Assembly: GCF_028583425.1 (NCBI RefSeq) | Contig: NC_072801.1 | Location: forward strand, 21,534,001 to 21,598,000 | Source: Eublepharis macularius | Lineage: Eukaryota; Chordata; Lepidosauria; Squamata; Eublepharidae | Reading direction: 5' to 3' | DNA: 64,000 nucleotides | Shown here: piece by piece, positions 12,501-26,500 of the stretch | Layout: each line of letters opens with the position of its first letter | Position numbering within the stretch: position 1 is the first letter of the stretch | The notes under the pieces: generated by a model | Database searches by the model: none | The model's input: only the letters and a program-made list of their open reading frames with translations | Told to the model about the DNA's origin: nothing | Program-made: the position numbers and the translations under genes

Positions 12501-14488
12501 GTAAAGGCTTTACCCAAATACCAACTAAAATAAAATTACCTTGGGACTGGCACACTAACTGTCTCTTCAGCTGGTTCTTCTAATGGCTTTGTGTAGGATG
12601 ATGGGAACCAACCTTTTCTAAAACAGGAGATAGTAACAAAACATTTGTTTAGATAGTTATGCCCCTCTTGTCTCCCCAGCAGGGACCCAAAGCAGCTGAC
12701 AGCAGTGTTCCCCCCTCCTTCCCTTTCATTATCGTAACAACCACTCTGTGAGGCAGGCTGGAAGAGTGTGCGTGGCCCAAGAGTCACCCCAAAAGCTTCC
12801 AGGGCCCAGAGTGGGGATTTAAAACCAGATCACAGTCCAACACACTACCTGCACTAACGCCACGCTGGCTGGAAGTGACACTTATAACCTTTGGAAGAGC
12901 TAATTCTGCACGAAGCAGTGGCGTAGAAAGGGCTAGCTGAGACATTTACAAAGTTCATGGCTGTTACTACTTTGATAAGGATATATGAAAAATATTTTGA
13001 AAGGTGAATTCTAAATTGCAAATTTCCTCCAGCGTGAAGTCTCCATGCCCTCGCTCCGAACGCCTCCCAGAGTTTCCTGCAAATGACAACCTGAGATCCT
13101 GGTTGTGATTGGAGGGTGTGTGAGAACTTGAGAAAATTAAAGGCATCTTGGTCTAGGGTTGAGGGCCTGTATGGGAGACCTCCTGGGAGACCTATGCCTG
13201 CTACTTTTTTGAATTCCATGATGGAAGAAAAGGAAATGCAGAAATGCAATACGTAAGAGCAAATAATGATCACTAACTAGTTGTTAAGACATAAAAGTAG
13301 TCAGTCGGCAGTCCAATCCTTTCATACTCTTTTTAAAATCATGGAATATGGACACATCCATTAACTCACACTTTAGTCACGTCGTGCTCTCCGTACAGCC
13401 AACCATCCCTTTCCTCTGATACAAGCAGTGTGATGGTGTCACCTTGTGCAAAACTAAGCAAGGTTTTGTTACTCCCAGCGGTATGAGGAAAGATGGTTTT
13501 AACTTTCTGCCTTTTCATTATGTTGAGTCCTGTGGCCACAGAAGTTGATCGTGATAAACTGGAATCATCTGTGTGATCTAATTTGCAAAAAAATAGAGAC
13601 ACAAAAACATACATAGTGACATAGCACTGGATCAAAGGATAACAACGTGAAACACAACTGATGATCAAGGAGACAAAAAACGAACAGCCCTTCCCCATAT
13701 TGATTTTTTTTTGTTTGCCAAGTAATTTGCACTGCCACCCTAAACAGAGCTGTATCCTTCCAAGTCAAGGGTGTGACTCTGTTTAGGATGGCAATGTTGG
13801 TCTCTGTCTATTATCAACTGCTCTTTACAGCTGCGATGTAGTAATGCTTTTCCATAGATGCACACACAATCAAAATATATAGTTCACACAAGCACCAGCC
13901 TGTGTCTGGACTGCTCCCTACAAAAACAAATTTCTGGATGTAGAAAACTAGGTGTCAGGAAAACCTAACAGGCAAGTTTTATATGTGCAGGGATATTTTG
14001 GTGGTGGTGGTGGGGAGTGTCTACAGGGACATTTAGACATGCAAGACCCGCAGCTCTGAGGCAGTGCAGTAAACGCAGCTTTCTCATCATCTCAGATATA
14101 GTTTTGGAGAACAGTGCTGGCAAGAGTTCAAGGGCTTATTCAGAAAGAAGGGAATTAGGCTGGAACAAATGATTTTTGGAAGCCCCCTTGAAACATTAGC
14201 TAATTAGCATCTCTGGCAGAGTATGAACAGAATCAGGCACGTGCTCTTAACACAAACTATTTTCACTTTCTATACCATGCAGTCATTAAGTTTCAACTAT
14301 TAAATGCCACAGATGCTTCGGAATGAATGTCCTCCTTTGTCCCTGCTGCTGGAATCCCAAAGGCTTTGGTCAAAGATAACTGTCTTAAGATTCCAGTGGA
14401 TTCAACAGTGCATCATTAGTACCCGATATTTTTGTAAGTGTCAATTAAAATATTTATTTCCACAAGAAAATACTGCCCCCCTCTCTCG

Positions 14489-14577
<89 letters not shown>

Positions 14578-17500
14578 CCTTACTTGTTGAATGATTTAAT
14601 CTCTCTGATGGTGCCTTCGGAGCCGCTGGGTTGTTAAACATATCAACTAAGGGACTTGTATAGGCTCTGACGGTAGGTGCAGGAGGGACTTGGGGGGAAT
14701 TCCTATGAAGCGATTCATAATCATTTCCAACCTACCAATACACACAAAAAATCCTCAAACGTCAGTGCAATGGAATAATACTTCAGGACAATAAATTAAC
14801 AATTCTCCTCATATGGGACACACAAGCTGGTAAAAGAACATTTTTTTCTTTGAACAAGGTCAACAGCGAAGATTTTAAACTTGCTGATATCAACCTAAGC
14901 TATGCCTGAAGCAAGGGGGGGAAAACCAGGCCTGCACAGTTCTGCATGATAAAATGGGAAATGAGAACTCCAGGACTTCTGGTACACTTAACATTATTTA
15001 TTCAGTCCGAGGTGGCCAGAGGTCACGTTCTTCTGAAGAATCCCTGTTTGGGTTAGATAATCAGTTCCATCTTGTTTATTTTTCACTGAAAGCAGCGCAT
15101 TGAAAGAGAGGTCTCTGAAGAAGGCAAGGTCTTCAAACCCTTCCCCTACTGCTTCTGTTTGCCACAGGAAGGACCAGAAAATTTTGTCTCTAGAAAGTAA
15201 CTCAATGCGATCGTTTTGCTTTTTCAGCACAGGGCCAGAATGCAAAAACAAAGCAGCCGAAAAAGGCTCTGGAATCCTCCTCTATACGGTCACTGACCTT
15301 GTCTGTATTCTGTCTACAAAGTGTGCACAAACTATAGGGAACAGATGAACTCGTTACTAAATTACACCTCTGGTACTATTATACCTGTTTTACAGCTAAT
15401 TTACAAAGTTCCAGTTTGTTGCTGCCCTAGAGTCAAGGTCTGGTTTTGAGCATTCAAGCTTTAAACAATCTGGAAAATCAACAGGGTTTTTATTTTGTCT
15501 CACCATGCTGTTTCTCTCGATCATCGGTGAAGGCATAGGAGTTCCTGAAACTGGAGTGGAGACGGGTGTCTTTATCTCTTCAATCATAGTCATAATCTTC
15601 TCTGGCACTTTGGTGGCATCGCTACACGTTTCCAACCACCCAGGCAACTTGGAGTTCAGTAAGTCCATACACTATCAAGGATACAAATCGTGTTAGAAAG
15701 GGTATGCATGTTTTCAGATTCAAACTTAAGAAAATGGCAGCAGGCTACATTGTTGTGACCATGTTACATTAACATGGACAGAAAAGGATCGATCAAGGCA
15801 CAGATGTGGAATGTTTCTTTCTGGCAGGAAAACATGATATGCTGCGGTGTCTGCACATACATTGTTCAGTGAGATACACTTGAGAAACTCAATCACAGAA
15901 ATCCAGTGTTGAATGTAAAATCCCCAAGATACAGCGAGAAACAAAAATGCCACGTGGAACATTTGGAAGGGTCATGAGGGACAATTAACTGCAATGGTCT
16001 GACATGTCACTTAAAGGTTTGCTCATCAGCAGGGTCGTTCGAGTTTTCAAAATGTTTGTATCATGAATTTCAATCAGTGGAGTCAAAAATATGGTCTTTT
16101 CAAAGCGTAGTCTATGGCAGCATTCAGACACCGTGACAAGCTCCATTTAAAACCCCAATTAAATTCTGAACAGGCACAAGCACAGTTTGTCACCTCCCTC
16201 GCACATGTCCCCCTTGCTCCTCCCGCCTCTCTTCCCTGGCCTGCTGAAGCTCCAATTCATGGTGGTGTCCAAATGCAGGTGCCTCACTGAATCGCGGCTT
16301 GTTTTACTCCGCACAAGCTGGGAATCTGAACTGGGACCAAACGAATGTTTCGAAGCCCAGCTTGTGTGCACTAAAACAAGTGACGATTCAGCAAGGGCCC
16401 TGCATTTGAGACATGACAGTGAGTGGCAACTTCATCAAGCAGGCGAGTCCTCGGCGCACAAAGGGAGGAGCAGGAAATGCTCACAAAGATCGTGACAGAC
16501 AGGGCTGTCTGCTTGATCAGAGTTAAACCAGAGTGACATCGGAGCTTGTTGTGATATTAGAACGCAGCCCATGTTTGGGGAACCTCAGTGTCCCACAAAA
16601 ACACGGAGCCTCGGTTTTTCAGGCAGCTTTGTGCCTTGCTCTTGTACTCACCTCTACGTGGTAATACTTCATGTGCTGAGCAAAACTGCAGTGTTTGTCC
16701 ACCAGAAAACAGAATCTTTTTTTCTCTTCAAGTAGAGCTTCTCTGCAGCCTTCAGCAATAAATCTTTGAATATCACTCTGGCGGGAACTCACCGTTTCCA
16801 AATACTAAATATGAATATTAAATAAAAGATTAAGGCACTGGGGGGGCGGGGAATTGATATATTTAATTCCTTCTACACAACTTATATCTAATGGCAACCA
16901 TGGCGTCTTATATTCAAGATTAATCCTTCATTCTTAACTAGAGCTTATGAAATAAAGTTCCCAATCCCCTAATATATAAGACATTCCAGTTGGAGCTACA
17001 TGCATTCTGACTCAAGAGATTCCTTTAAAAAGGTACTGCTTTCAAAAGGTAAAAAGGGACAACTACATAGCTTGTAACCAGCCCAGTATTGAGAAATGCT
17101 TAAATGCTAGCATCTACAGAAGGGGTCTGCACACTTTTTTTTTTAAAGTGATATTCCAACTGATCTTGGGAAATTTTCAAGCTAATACTCCCCTTTCTTG
17201 GACACAAGGGCGGGGGGAAGGATCCCAAGGTGAATGCTCACCTCTGTTTCTTTATGCTCATATTTTGTGGCATTTCTTCCCCCTTGACTTTTCCTTCGGA
17301 TCTTCTTCAGCTCGGCCTGTGATTTTTCCAAAGAATCCAGTTTGCTTCTGTGTTCGTTTTGGTACCTCTTCAAAGTAGCCTGCAAAAACCCCCCAAAGAG
17401 TTCAGAAAATCGAAAAGTTCAAAATCAAAGTGTTCAGGGTTCAGAAACACAAAAAGCTGAGGAGTTCAGAAGGATTTCAAAAACAGCTTCCTGGCAATGT

Positions 17501-20500
17501 TGGAAACCCACCCTAGTTATTCTGTTTCCAAACTGCAAGCAACACAACACTCCACCGTCGGTATGGTTATTAAAGGCCCCAGCTTATAGTTAGTGCAATG
17601 TGGGCCTCCAATATTGTTAAGCAGGTCATATCTACCGTAGGATCATCATCTGAACTTGCAGCAAAAACACCCCTGAAGAAGGAGTCTGAAGAAAAGAGCT
17701 CTGACTTTCGAAAGCTTACACTCTAAAAATCTACACCAGAAATCTGGTGAAGAAAAATTTGGTGTTTCCACAATCCACATTGTCCACAGGTAATCCACTC
17801 ATGCTTCTAAAGGCTGCCTCATGTATTTCCATAGAAATATACTAGTATGCAGAACAAACAATGTACTTTTTACAATTTTTAAGACCAACAAGTAGCACTC
17901 TTAGTTATATACACACCCATGTAAGATCATCTTCCTTTGGCATTGAAAATCAACATACTTACATTCATGTATTTAACATCCAGTTCAGTTTTCTTTTCCA
18001 GCTCAGATATAATCTCTTTGTGGAACTTCTTGAACTTTAGGAGTAAAGAGAAGATAGTAAGGTCAAAGAGTTTAGCATACATATATGCACCGCTGAAATA
18101 TAGCAAAAATGCTTACTTACACTTTCATCTAGTCTGTCGTTGAGTTTTTTCTGTGCAATAGAAATTTCTATGAGAACATGACCTGTTGACACACAGAAAT
18201 CTAACATTATTTGTTAATTGACACAGCTGTGTTAATGGCAAGTATTCTGAATATGGAAAAAATCCCTTGTCTTGTCTTGTGGGCAGCATGTTTTTTATGC
18301 TTTCATGATTGGCTGAGGGTGGGGGGACAACTTTGCTATTAGACATTCTGGGTGCAATCCTCTTCCTTATGCATTAAAACTATATTCCTTGGATATTAAC
18401 TATTATTTCAGCAAACTACAGAGAGGTCAAAGGCTATATCCTCTTCTTATCTTTAGCCACAGTTCTTCCACCTTTAACTTATCTCGCGATTGTGTTGTGA
18501 AGATGAGATTAAAGCACCTTTGGTATCGCCCTGCCCTTCTGTTTTTCATAGACAAGTGCCACCTCCTTACATGGGGCCAGGGCTTTTTTTCAGCTAGAAG
18601 ACGGTGGAACGGAGTTCCGGAACGTCTTGAAAATGGTCACATGGCTGGTGGCCCCGCCCCCTGATCTCCAGACAGAGGGGAGTTTAGATTGCCCTCCGCA
18701 CTGCGGCACAGAGGGCAATCTAAACTCCCCTCTGCCTGGAGATCAGGGGGCGGGGCCACCAGCCATGTGACCATTTTCAAGAGGGCAACCCTCTGAGTTC
18801 CACCACCTCTTTTCCCAGAAAAAAAGCCCTGCATGGGGCTTATGCATGGATAAACTATGGGGGTGGTGGTGGCAGTCTTAGGTCATTAATTTGTTAGCCT
18901 GACTTGAAATGCATACTGGAAAACACAATGCAACAATAAAAAGAAGCCCGGTTTACAATGTAAAGTAGACTGTTTATTTTTAAATTCCAGGGTAGCAAAG
19001 AGCAAAGTTCAGGCCCTGCAAAGAAAGTATTTCTAAGAACATCCCCCCGCCTCCCCAATGGTCTGCTCACACAGTATAGGCTTTTGAGAATCTGCTGCCA
19101 CAGCAACACATTTAACTGGCAGTTGGCACACCGGTAAAGATTAATGCAGCAGAATCTGGAACTGGAAATACTGACAGCCAGCCAACAAGCTTGTGTGCTG
19201 GCTCAGCCGTGTCTCCCCACCCTTGAACACTCCCTTCCTTTGGCTTTTCCTTGCCACCGCAGTGTAAACGTTCAGTCAAGCGACTCATTCACCTGATGGG
19301 TCAAGACTGGAAAACCTGACTTTCAGAGGTTATTAATTCTCTTCTCGGTAGCATTTGGCCTAACTACCGCTCTCAAGGCAAGAGGGTGTGACCTCTGTTC
19401 CAAAAAAGCAACCCCCCGCCCTCAACTTAAATTTTTTTACAGGACCAATACTCTACCAAGAAATGAATATGAATACTTAATGCTACGATTTCATACACAA
19501 GCTTGGATTCTCCCCACCCTTTCACCGGAGAACACCGTCATCTCTATACATGCTGCCTCACCTATTTCCTCCTCATGTTTTGAGTCAATATTTTGACGCT
19601 TGAAACCATAGCAATCTTGCGGCATGCAAATAATGAGACAAACGGAACCTCTTTTACATAAATGTCAAATAGTTCCACTGACGGCAGATTTGGGGAAGTT
19701 TAAAAAATAAGTTTCACTAGGAGACAGCACAGGGCTGAGGATATGTTTAAGTTCATTTGCAATAGGTGCTCAGGGTGGCAGACAGGAAATCTGTATCCTA
19801 AAAATTGAAAGTCGAAAGACAGGATTCAGCTTGGTTGTCTCTTCTGAATGTAAAGCAGCTGTTGGAAAATAAACATCTGCTATCCTAAGCAGAGTTACAC
19901 CTGCTGAGCCCATTGACTTCAATGGACTTAGACGGATGCTACTCTCCTTAGGCCAGTACTGTCCATCTTGATATATTTCTATATTTAAGCCTTCAGATTA
20001 GTTTCATTACCATGGCTGGAAAAAAATCAACTATCCTTTATACAGTCATGGGGGCCACACTGCACTTGACAACATAAGACCCCATTTTCTTCAAACATAA
20101 AGCAAGCCCAGGGTTCTCTAGATGTTGGATGCTCATGTCAGTCAAGTATTGCATATCAGATACCCAAGAAATTACAATGTTATATCGTTTGCCATTAGGC
20201 TTCTGGATATGGTTTGATATTCAAACTCCTTATCACCACAGTGAGAAATTCAACAGGAAAGGAAAAAGTCCTTTGCCAAAGGTACATAGGGGGAAAAAAA
20301 CATAGCAAGAAGCAAAATCTCTCCCCTCAGAGAATCTGACTGTGTGTCATGGTTTAAAGAAAGCATAAAAAAAGACAAAGAGTGCTTATCGGAGCCTTCT
20401 TTGTGTATGTGGAATGTTGCAAGATGGTGGCATGTCAAGGCCTAGGTAGTACAGCTTGAGTGGTCTGATGCTACTCTGGGCCAGCATGTCCCGTGAAATT

Positions 20501-23500
20501 ATGCCCGCTTAAAGTTCATTTTAAGAACGTAAGCCCTGTTGAATCATACTAGAACCCCAGCGGCTAACCAGATTATTTGGGATATTTGTTAGTTAATGCA
20601 GAGAAGCAGGAAAGTATGGAATCACATGTGGTGAAACACTCTCCAAGCCAGTATATAGCAACAGATAACTTACTTTTATTGAAGCTGAATCAAATTCACT
20701 TGCATGTTTATAGTAGCAGAAGAAAAACAGACCTAATCTAAACAACACTATTCCCTATTACAAGTGGCCACCTTATCCGGTTGCATGTGAGTGGGAGTAT
20801 GGGTGTGCCTCTTGCAAGCTTGCACAGGGGAGCTCTGCAGAACTATTTTGCTTCTTGGAAGACCAGCAGGAGAGAGAGACCAACAGGACAGAAAGAGGAA
20901 TCAGAAGCTTCCAGATCAGACAGAGAGGCATCACATAAATACACACTTTGCTTCTAATAGCTGAATGGTCAATGTGGAAAAGAATCACTATGACACAGTT
21001 TAAGAATGGATTGACATGGAAAAAATAATATCTGCTATTGGTTTGATGATCTCACCTGTTAAGACATTTCTAATATCCATTCTGATTGCATTTGAATTAC
21101 ATGACACCTGTTCAGTTCCATTCCTATCAACTGATTTACATAGATGTAACTAATTACAATTTGGTAACAAGCAACATGAAATGGATCAACTCAACATAGA
21201 AAGCCATGGCCTTCAGTTCCCAAGCCCTGCGCAAGGCTGTTAATGATAGGAAGTCACTGATTCATAGGGTTGCCATAAATTGAAAGTATCTTGATGGCAC
21301 ATAACATACACACAAATAACTCTTGATGTACCACAAGGGGGATCCCTTTTACTTAATCTTCTGTATGTTGGCTCAGAAGAACTAAGCTATTCTTAAATGT
21401 ACTAAGAACTATTGTACCAAAGTTTTAAAACAATACAAAACAACCTACTTATATTTGAATAAATGTGTAAATTTCAGATTAAAGGAGAAAATACTCCAGA
21501 ACACAATGTACATTTAGGCAGTTTTCGCATGCCCAAAGCCTCCAGAAGATCGCATGAAACTCATGGCACAAAGCGTCCTCCTAGCACGATTTCTTGGCAC
21601 GATCCTGTTTAATGGCACGATTTCTGACTTCATCGTGCCATTAAAGGGGATTGTGCCAGGAAATTGCGCTAGAAAGATGCTTCGTGCCATGAGTTTTGCG
21701 CGATCTTCCGGAGGCTTATGGATCCATGTGAAAACGGTCTTAGAATATTTGTGCAAAAACTTACTAATCCATGTGGTATAGGGCTGCTTGAATGGTAGAT
21801 CTAGCATGTCACCCACCCAGAAAGAAATGTTATTTGCACCAGCATGTGATTAATTACATGTTATAGAGCTGGAATCACTTGACACTAAGCAGGATTAAGA
21901 TTCAGGAAATGAATACATTCTTATTTTAATGACAATGAAGCAGCGCTAGAAGAGCAAATGTCTCATTATTCTCATACAAAAAGGTTAGTTAATAAAATTA
22001 TTTGGTCATTGAATAGCAACATGATTAAAAAGTTGTAAAGTTTGTCTGATATGACTTTCACAGCTCGATTATATGCAAGTTTTGTTCTTGAATTAAAATA
22101 TCTAAATATTTCATGAATGCTAAGGAGAACTCCAGCCACAAACCCTGAATCAAATCATACCAAGACAGCTTAATTATTTAATAACTTTTGCTTCATTATG
22201 TTTCTCCTTTTAAACTGACAGTCCAACCTGTCATTTATCTCTGCATTAATACAGTAATTTAGATAAATGAATATGTACCTCAAGATTAAAGAGATTCTTT
22301 TTAATCTCCCTCTGCCTGTAATAACATTCAGTGAACATCTTACAAATCCTACTATAATATGCTAGTGTACCCTTCTCCGTATGAAGGCTCTTTATATAAT
22401 TACTTGGCAAATATTTTATTAAAAGCCCCCAATATACAAGTATTATACATATATTTTATTTAAAATATGAAGTTTCATAGTTCTCACAGCAGCAAACGAT
22501 ACCTGAAATTAAAAGATTATTTATTGGCTTTATAATGTCATTATCTAAAGAAAATGTTTGCAAATTAAAGATACTAATTGAATCCAATGACTTTCTTCTG
22601 CTATGTGGGGTGTGTTGGACTCCTCGGATGTTTTGGCTAATCAGATGTGGGCAAGGGAGGGCAGCTGGAGAGGGCCGGGTCTGGGGAGGGACCTCATCTG
22701 GGTATAATGCCATAGAGAACACCCTCCAAAGCAGCCATTTGCTCCAGGGGAACTGATCTCTGTCACCTGGAGATCAGTTGCGATTCCAGGAGATCTCCAG
22801 CCACCACCTGGAGGTTGCTAACTCTATGGCTTGTGTACAAGGGCACCCTTCTATATACAGAAGATACTGCCTATTTATGGAAAAGCTGTTTTATATCTGT
22901 CACAAGATTGTTGGAGTGAGAAAAGTGAAACTGATCCACCCCCTCCAAATGTTACTTTGCTTGTGTAAGAGTTTACCATGACATCCTCTCTATAGAACAG
23001 AGATGTGAAGGCACAGAGGAAAAACACACACTTTTTTGTCTCATGGTTTTTCACTACATTTTTTTCCCTCTGAGGGCTTTTCAGTTTTTCTATCAGAAAA
23101 ACTAGAAGGTTTGGAGAGCACTGAAAAAGTTTGAGTGAAATATTCTTTTGAAATGAATGAAATGCTTTTTAAGACAAACTCAGAATGTGTACTTATAAAA
23201 ATGTTAATGTAAGATGATCAACAGCAATAATCCTGTGTATACTGTAGATATATACCACACATTTTCAACAATATATTTATTGTTTATATGTAATTGTCTA
23301 CAATTAATATGCTATAATGTATAAGCTGAGAATAGTTACATGTTTTCAGTGTTACAACTCAATTCATCCAAATAGGCTGCTTGTCTTATTGTGACTTTAT
23401 GAGACCATTACTGTCCAAATAAACTTTCTTTTATTTACTACGACATATCTGTTCTATTTTTATTCCCGCCCCCCATCTCTCAGTTGGCAAAAGCTAAGAT

Positions 23501-26500
23501 ATATTCGCTAAGATGTCAACCTGTTTGGTCTTAAAGTAGTTTTAAGATAATCTGACAATCCATTGTATTTAAAAATATCTGTCCCTTGTATGGAACAACT
23601 ACACTTAAATATTTTTTTAAAATTTTTTTTATTGTTTTCCAACACATATATACAAACATGAGACAGTTATCATTTTACTTGTCGATATCTATTATCTGTT
23701 TCTTTTATCTCTTATATTCCACCTTATTACATCAATTGTGAGCTCTATTATGTCATTATACGGTTAATCTTAGTATCATATTTATGTTTACTGGTTATTG
23801 TTGTTTTGTCATCCATTTGTAGAACGGTTCCCATGGTACAGAAAAATCTTCCATTTGCCCTTTCATTAACAATGTTAATTTATCCATTTCTGCCGTCTCC
23901 ATTACCTTCGTTATTAATTCTTCTTGTTGGGGGACTCTTTGTTGTTTCCAATAGGTTGCTAATAAGATTCTAGCTGCTGTTACTATATGGATTACTAAGT
24001 GTTCTTGCTCTCTCTTCATATCCGACGTACAGTTTAATAAAAAAATCTCTGGTTTCAAAGGAATTGTTATCTGTAGGATATTTTGTAATAACTTATGTAC
24101 CATTACCCAATATCTATGTACTTCTTTGCAGGACCACCTCAACTTCACTTAAATATTAAGTACTTCATTTTACTACATCATCATCAGTTGTTCTGGGAGG
24201 AAAGTACACCAGAGAGCTAGAAAGTAGATTATCGTCAGCCACTGATCAAACTCTGTGGTGCAACTAGGATTGCCAGATCGCCTGATGCTCAAAGAAGGGC
24301 TGGGGGTCTTGAGGGGTGCACTGGTGGGTATTCACCTCATGCATGAATGCAGTCTGGAACGCTTCTGTATCATATTGGAATGACATCATTCCCAGCATGA
24401 CACAAAAGAGTTCGGGTGTGTGTTTGAGAGTGGGTGTTCCAGAATTACCAGCCTCATTCCACACCTTTTCTCCCCTGCTGGCCAAGTGAGAGGTAGCAGG
24501 AGGTGAAGGCTGGGAGCAAGGAATTCTCAGACTGGTAACCCTAGGTGCAACACATACGCTACGTTGTCCAGGTACGATATAAGTTCAAGAAGTGAGTTCC
24601 CTGTTGATATGCACAATAAATTATTTATTCATGTTATTTATACTCCCCCCTTCTCACTAGAACTCAAGGTGGATTATACAGAGTAAGTCGATACAATCAG
24701 CAGGATAGGACATCCATCCAATAAAGAGTGCGACAGTATTTGTAAAGTAAACATCTGGAACCAACCAGATAACAGCAACAGGCTATACACAGTAGTATAG
24801 ACCACAGTCCCCAAGTAGCTTTCTAAACCATTCTTCATGAGCCCAAAATTGTGGCATTTCAAAAGACCGAACATTTTTGTAGCTCATTTAGGGTGCCCAA
24901 TGTCACTTGCAAGAGTGATGGTGGGGAAATGGGAGTGGGAGGAATAGGCCATGCGCAAACTTGGAAGCGATGTCAGCACAATTCTCTAGGGATTCTACCC
25001 AAACTCTATGGTAAAACCATAGTGTGGTGGAATCCTAGAGTGTTGCACTAATGTCACTGCCAGGGTTCATGCCAGAAGTGATTTCATGCCATTCCAGCAA
25101 CACCGGTTTTGTATGCTCCCACCCCTACTCCTGCCAGTTGCCAGCGCTTGGCTGATGACCCTACCTAGAATGCAGGATTCCAAGTACAAAGTTTACACAG
25201 AAGCACTATACATATACACATTTCCACATTTTTAACCCTATTCCCTTGAGGAGAAAGAGTCATATGAAAGTAGGGTTCCCAACCTCCAGGTAGGGCCTTG
25301 CACATTATAGGGATCAGTTCCCCCGGAGAAAACAGCAGCTTCTGAGGGTTTTATTCTATGGCATCACATCCCTGCTGATCTACTTTTCTTCTTCCCCAAA
25401 CTCCACCCCTAAATTTCCATACATTTCCCAACCCCACAGTTGGCAGCCCTATGAAACGGGCCAGAATACTGAACCAAAGATTTACCCTGCTCAATATTCA
25501 TGTAGTTCTAAAGGTCTTACAGAGATGAATTTTAAAATGTGACGGCAAAAAAAAATTCAAAATAGTTGGGAAGGTTCTATTCTATTCTATTCTATTCTAT
25601 TCTATTCTATTCTATTCTATTCTATTCTATTCTAGCCAGTTTGGTGTAGTGGTTAAGAGCGCGGGACTCTAATCTGGAGAGCCGGGTTTGATTCCCCACT
25701 CCTCCACTTGAAGCCAGCTGGGTGACCTTGGGTCAGACATAGCTTCTCGGAGCTCTCCCAGCCCCACCCACCTCACAGGGTGTTTTGTTGTGTGGGTAAT
25801 AATAAAATACTTTGTAAAGCACTCTGAGTGGGTGTTAAGTTGTCCTGAAGGGTGGTATATAAATTGAATGTTGTTGTTGTTACCATTACCATAACCATTA
25901 CCATTACGATTCTAGCCTGCCCTCCCCACAAATGGGCTCAGGGCGTTCTTCAGATCACATTATTTCTTTTGCTTCCTACAGCTATTCACCTACATTACAA
26001 GAAGGAAATTTTAGCCTTAAAAAAGAAAAGCTAGTCCAGACACCAAATATTTGGACCCAATTTTCAGTGCAATCCTACAAATATATTCCTGGGAGTAAGC
26101 CCCATTAAACAGACATGAGTAAGATTCTGAGTAGACCTGAACAGGACTGCTCTCTGTCATACTTACTACGATGGCAAGCCAATATCCAGGCACCAAGAAT
26201 AAATGCACCTGGTCACCATCAAGCGGAGGTAGGAAATAAAGGCAGAAATGCATCTCTCGGAAGCGATACAGCTGTGTTCTGAAGGACTTGCACAGCCATA
26301 TTGGTTCCCAGAATGCAGCCCCTCCCCACCCTGGAGCAAATTCCTATCCCCTCCAATGCCACCATACAAGTTCCGTAAGCGGATTAAGATGAATCTATAA
26401 TTTTCTACCCTAAAGGCCCATTACGCATTCAATTACAAAGCCTTTCATCTCTCCACAACAGCAGAAGTCACCAAAACAACATTCAGAGAATGTTAAACCC

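Larger units (their letters stand above)
11200..12539 (-). other. BAIAP2L1: BAIAP2L1 intron 11 (1.34 kb, phase 2)
   Basis: Carries a minus-oriented tRNA-SINE (11245-11482) and a diverged copy of the 'GTCCAGTAGCACC' repeat (12003-12095). The remainder is featureless. Confidence 0.85.
13578..14583 (-). other. BAIAP2L1: BAIAP2L1 intron 9 (1.0 kb, phase 1)
   Basis: Starts GTAAGG, then a (TG)43 array on the sense strand. It also holds a short palindromic repeat copy at 13725-13797. The acceptor is gcaaattag. Confidence 0.85.

Noticed and set aside
13360-13375. Alternative donor 4-5 bases before the chosen end of exon 10
   Set aside because: It would break the phase with exon 11, whereas GTGAGT at 13369-13364 restores the conserved SH3 reading frame.
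14304-14641. Open frames across the CA repeat beside exon 9
   Set aside because: Repeat artefact. Only the part overlapping exon 9 (14584-14641, minus) is real coding sequence, and it is annotated in its exon.
25640-25710. Possible tRNA gene at the SINE head
   Set aside because: A- and B-box-like sequences are present, but no cloverleaf with a proper acceptor stem was found and the sequence continues into a SINE body.
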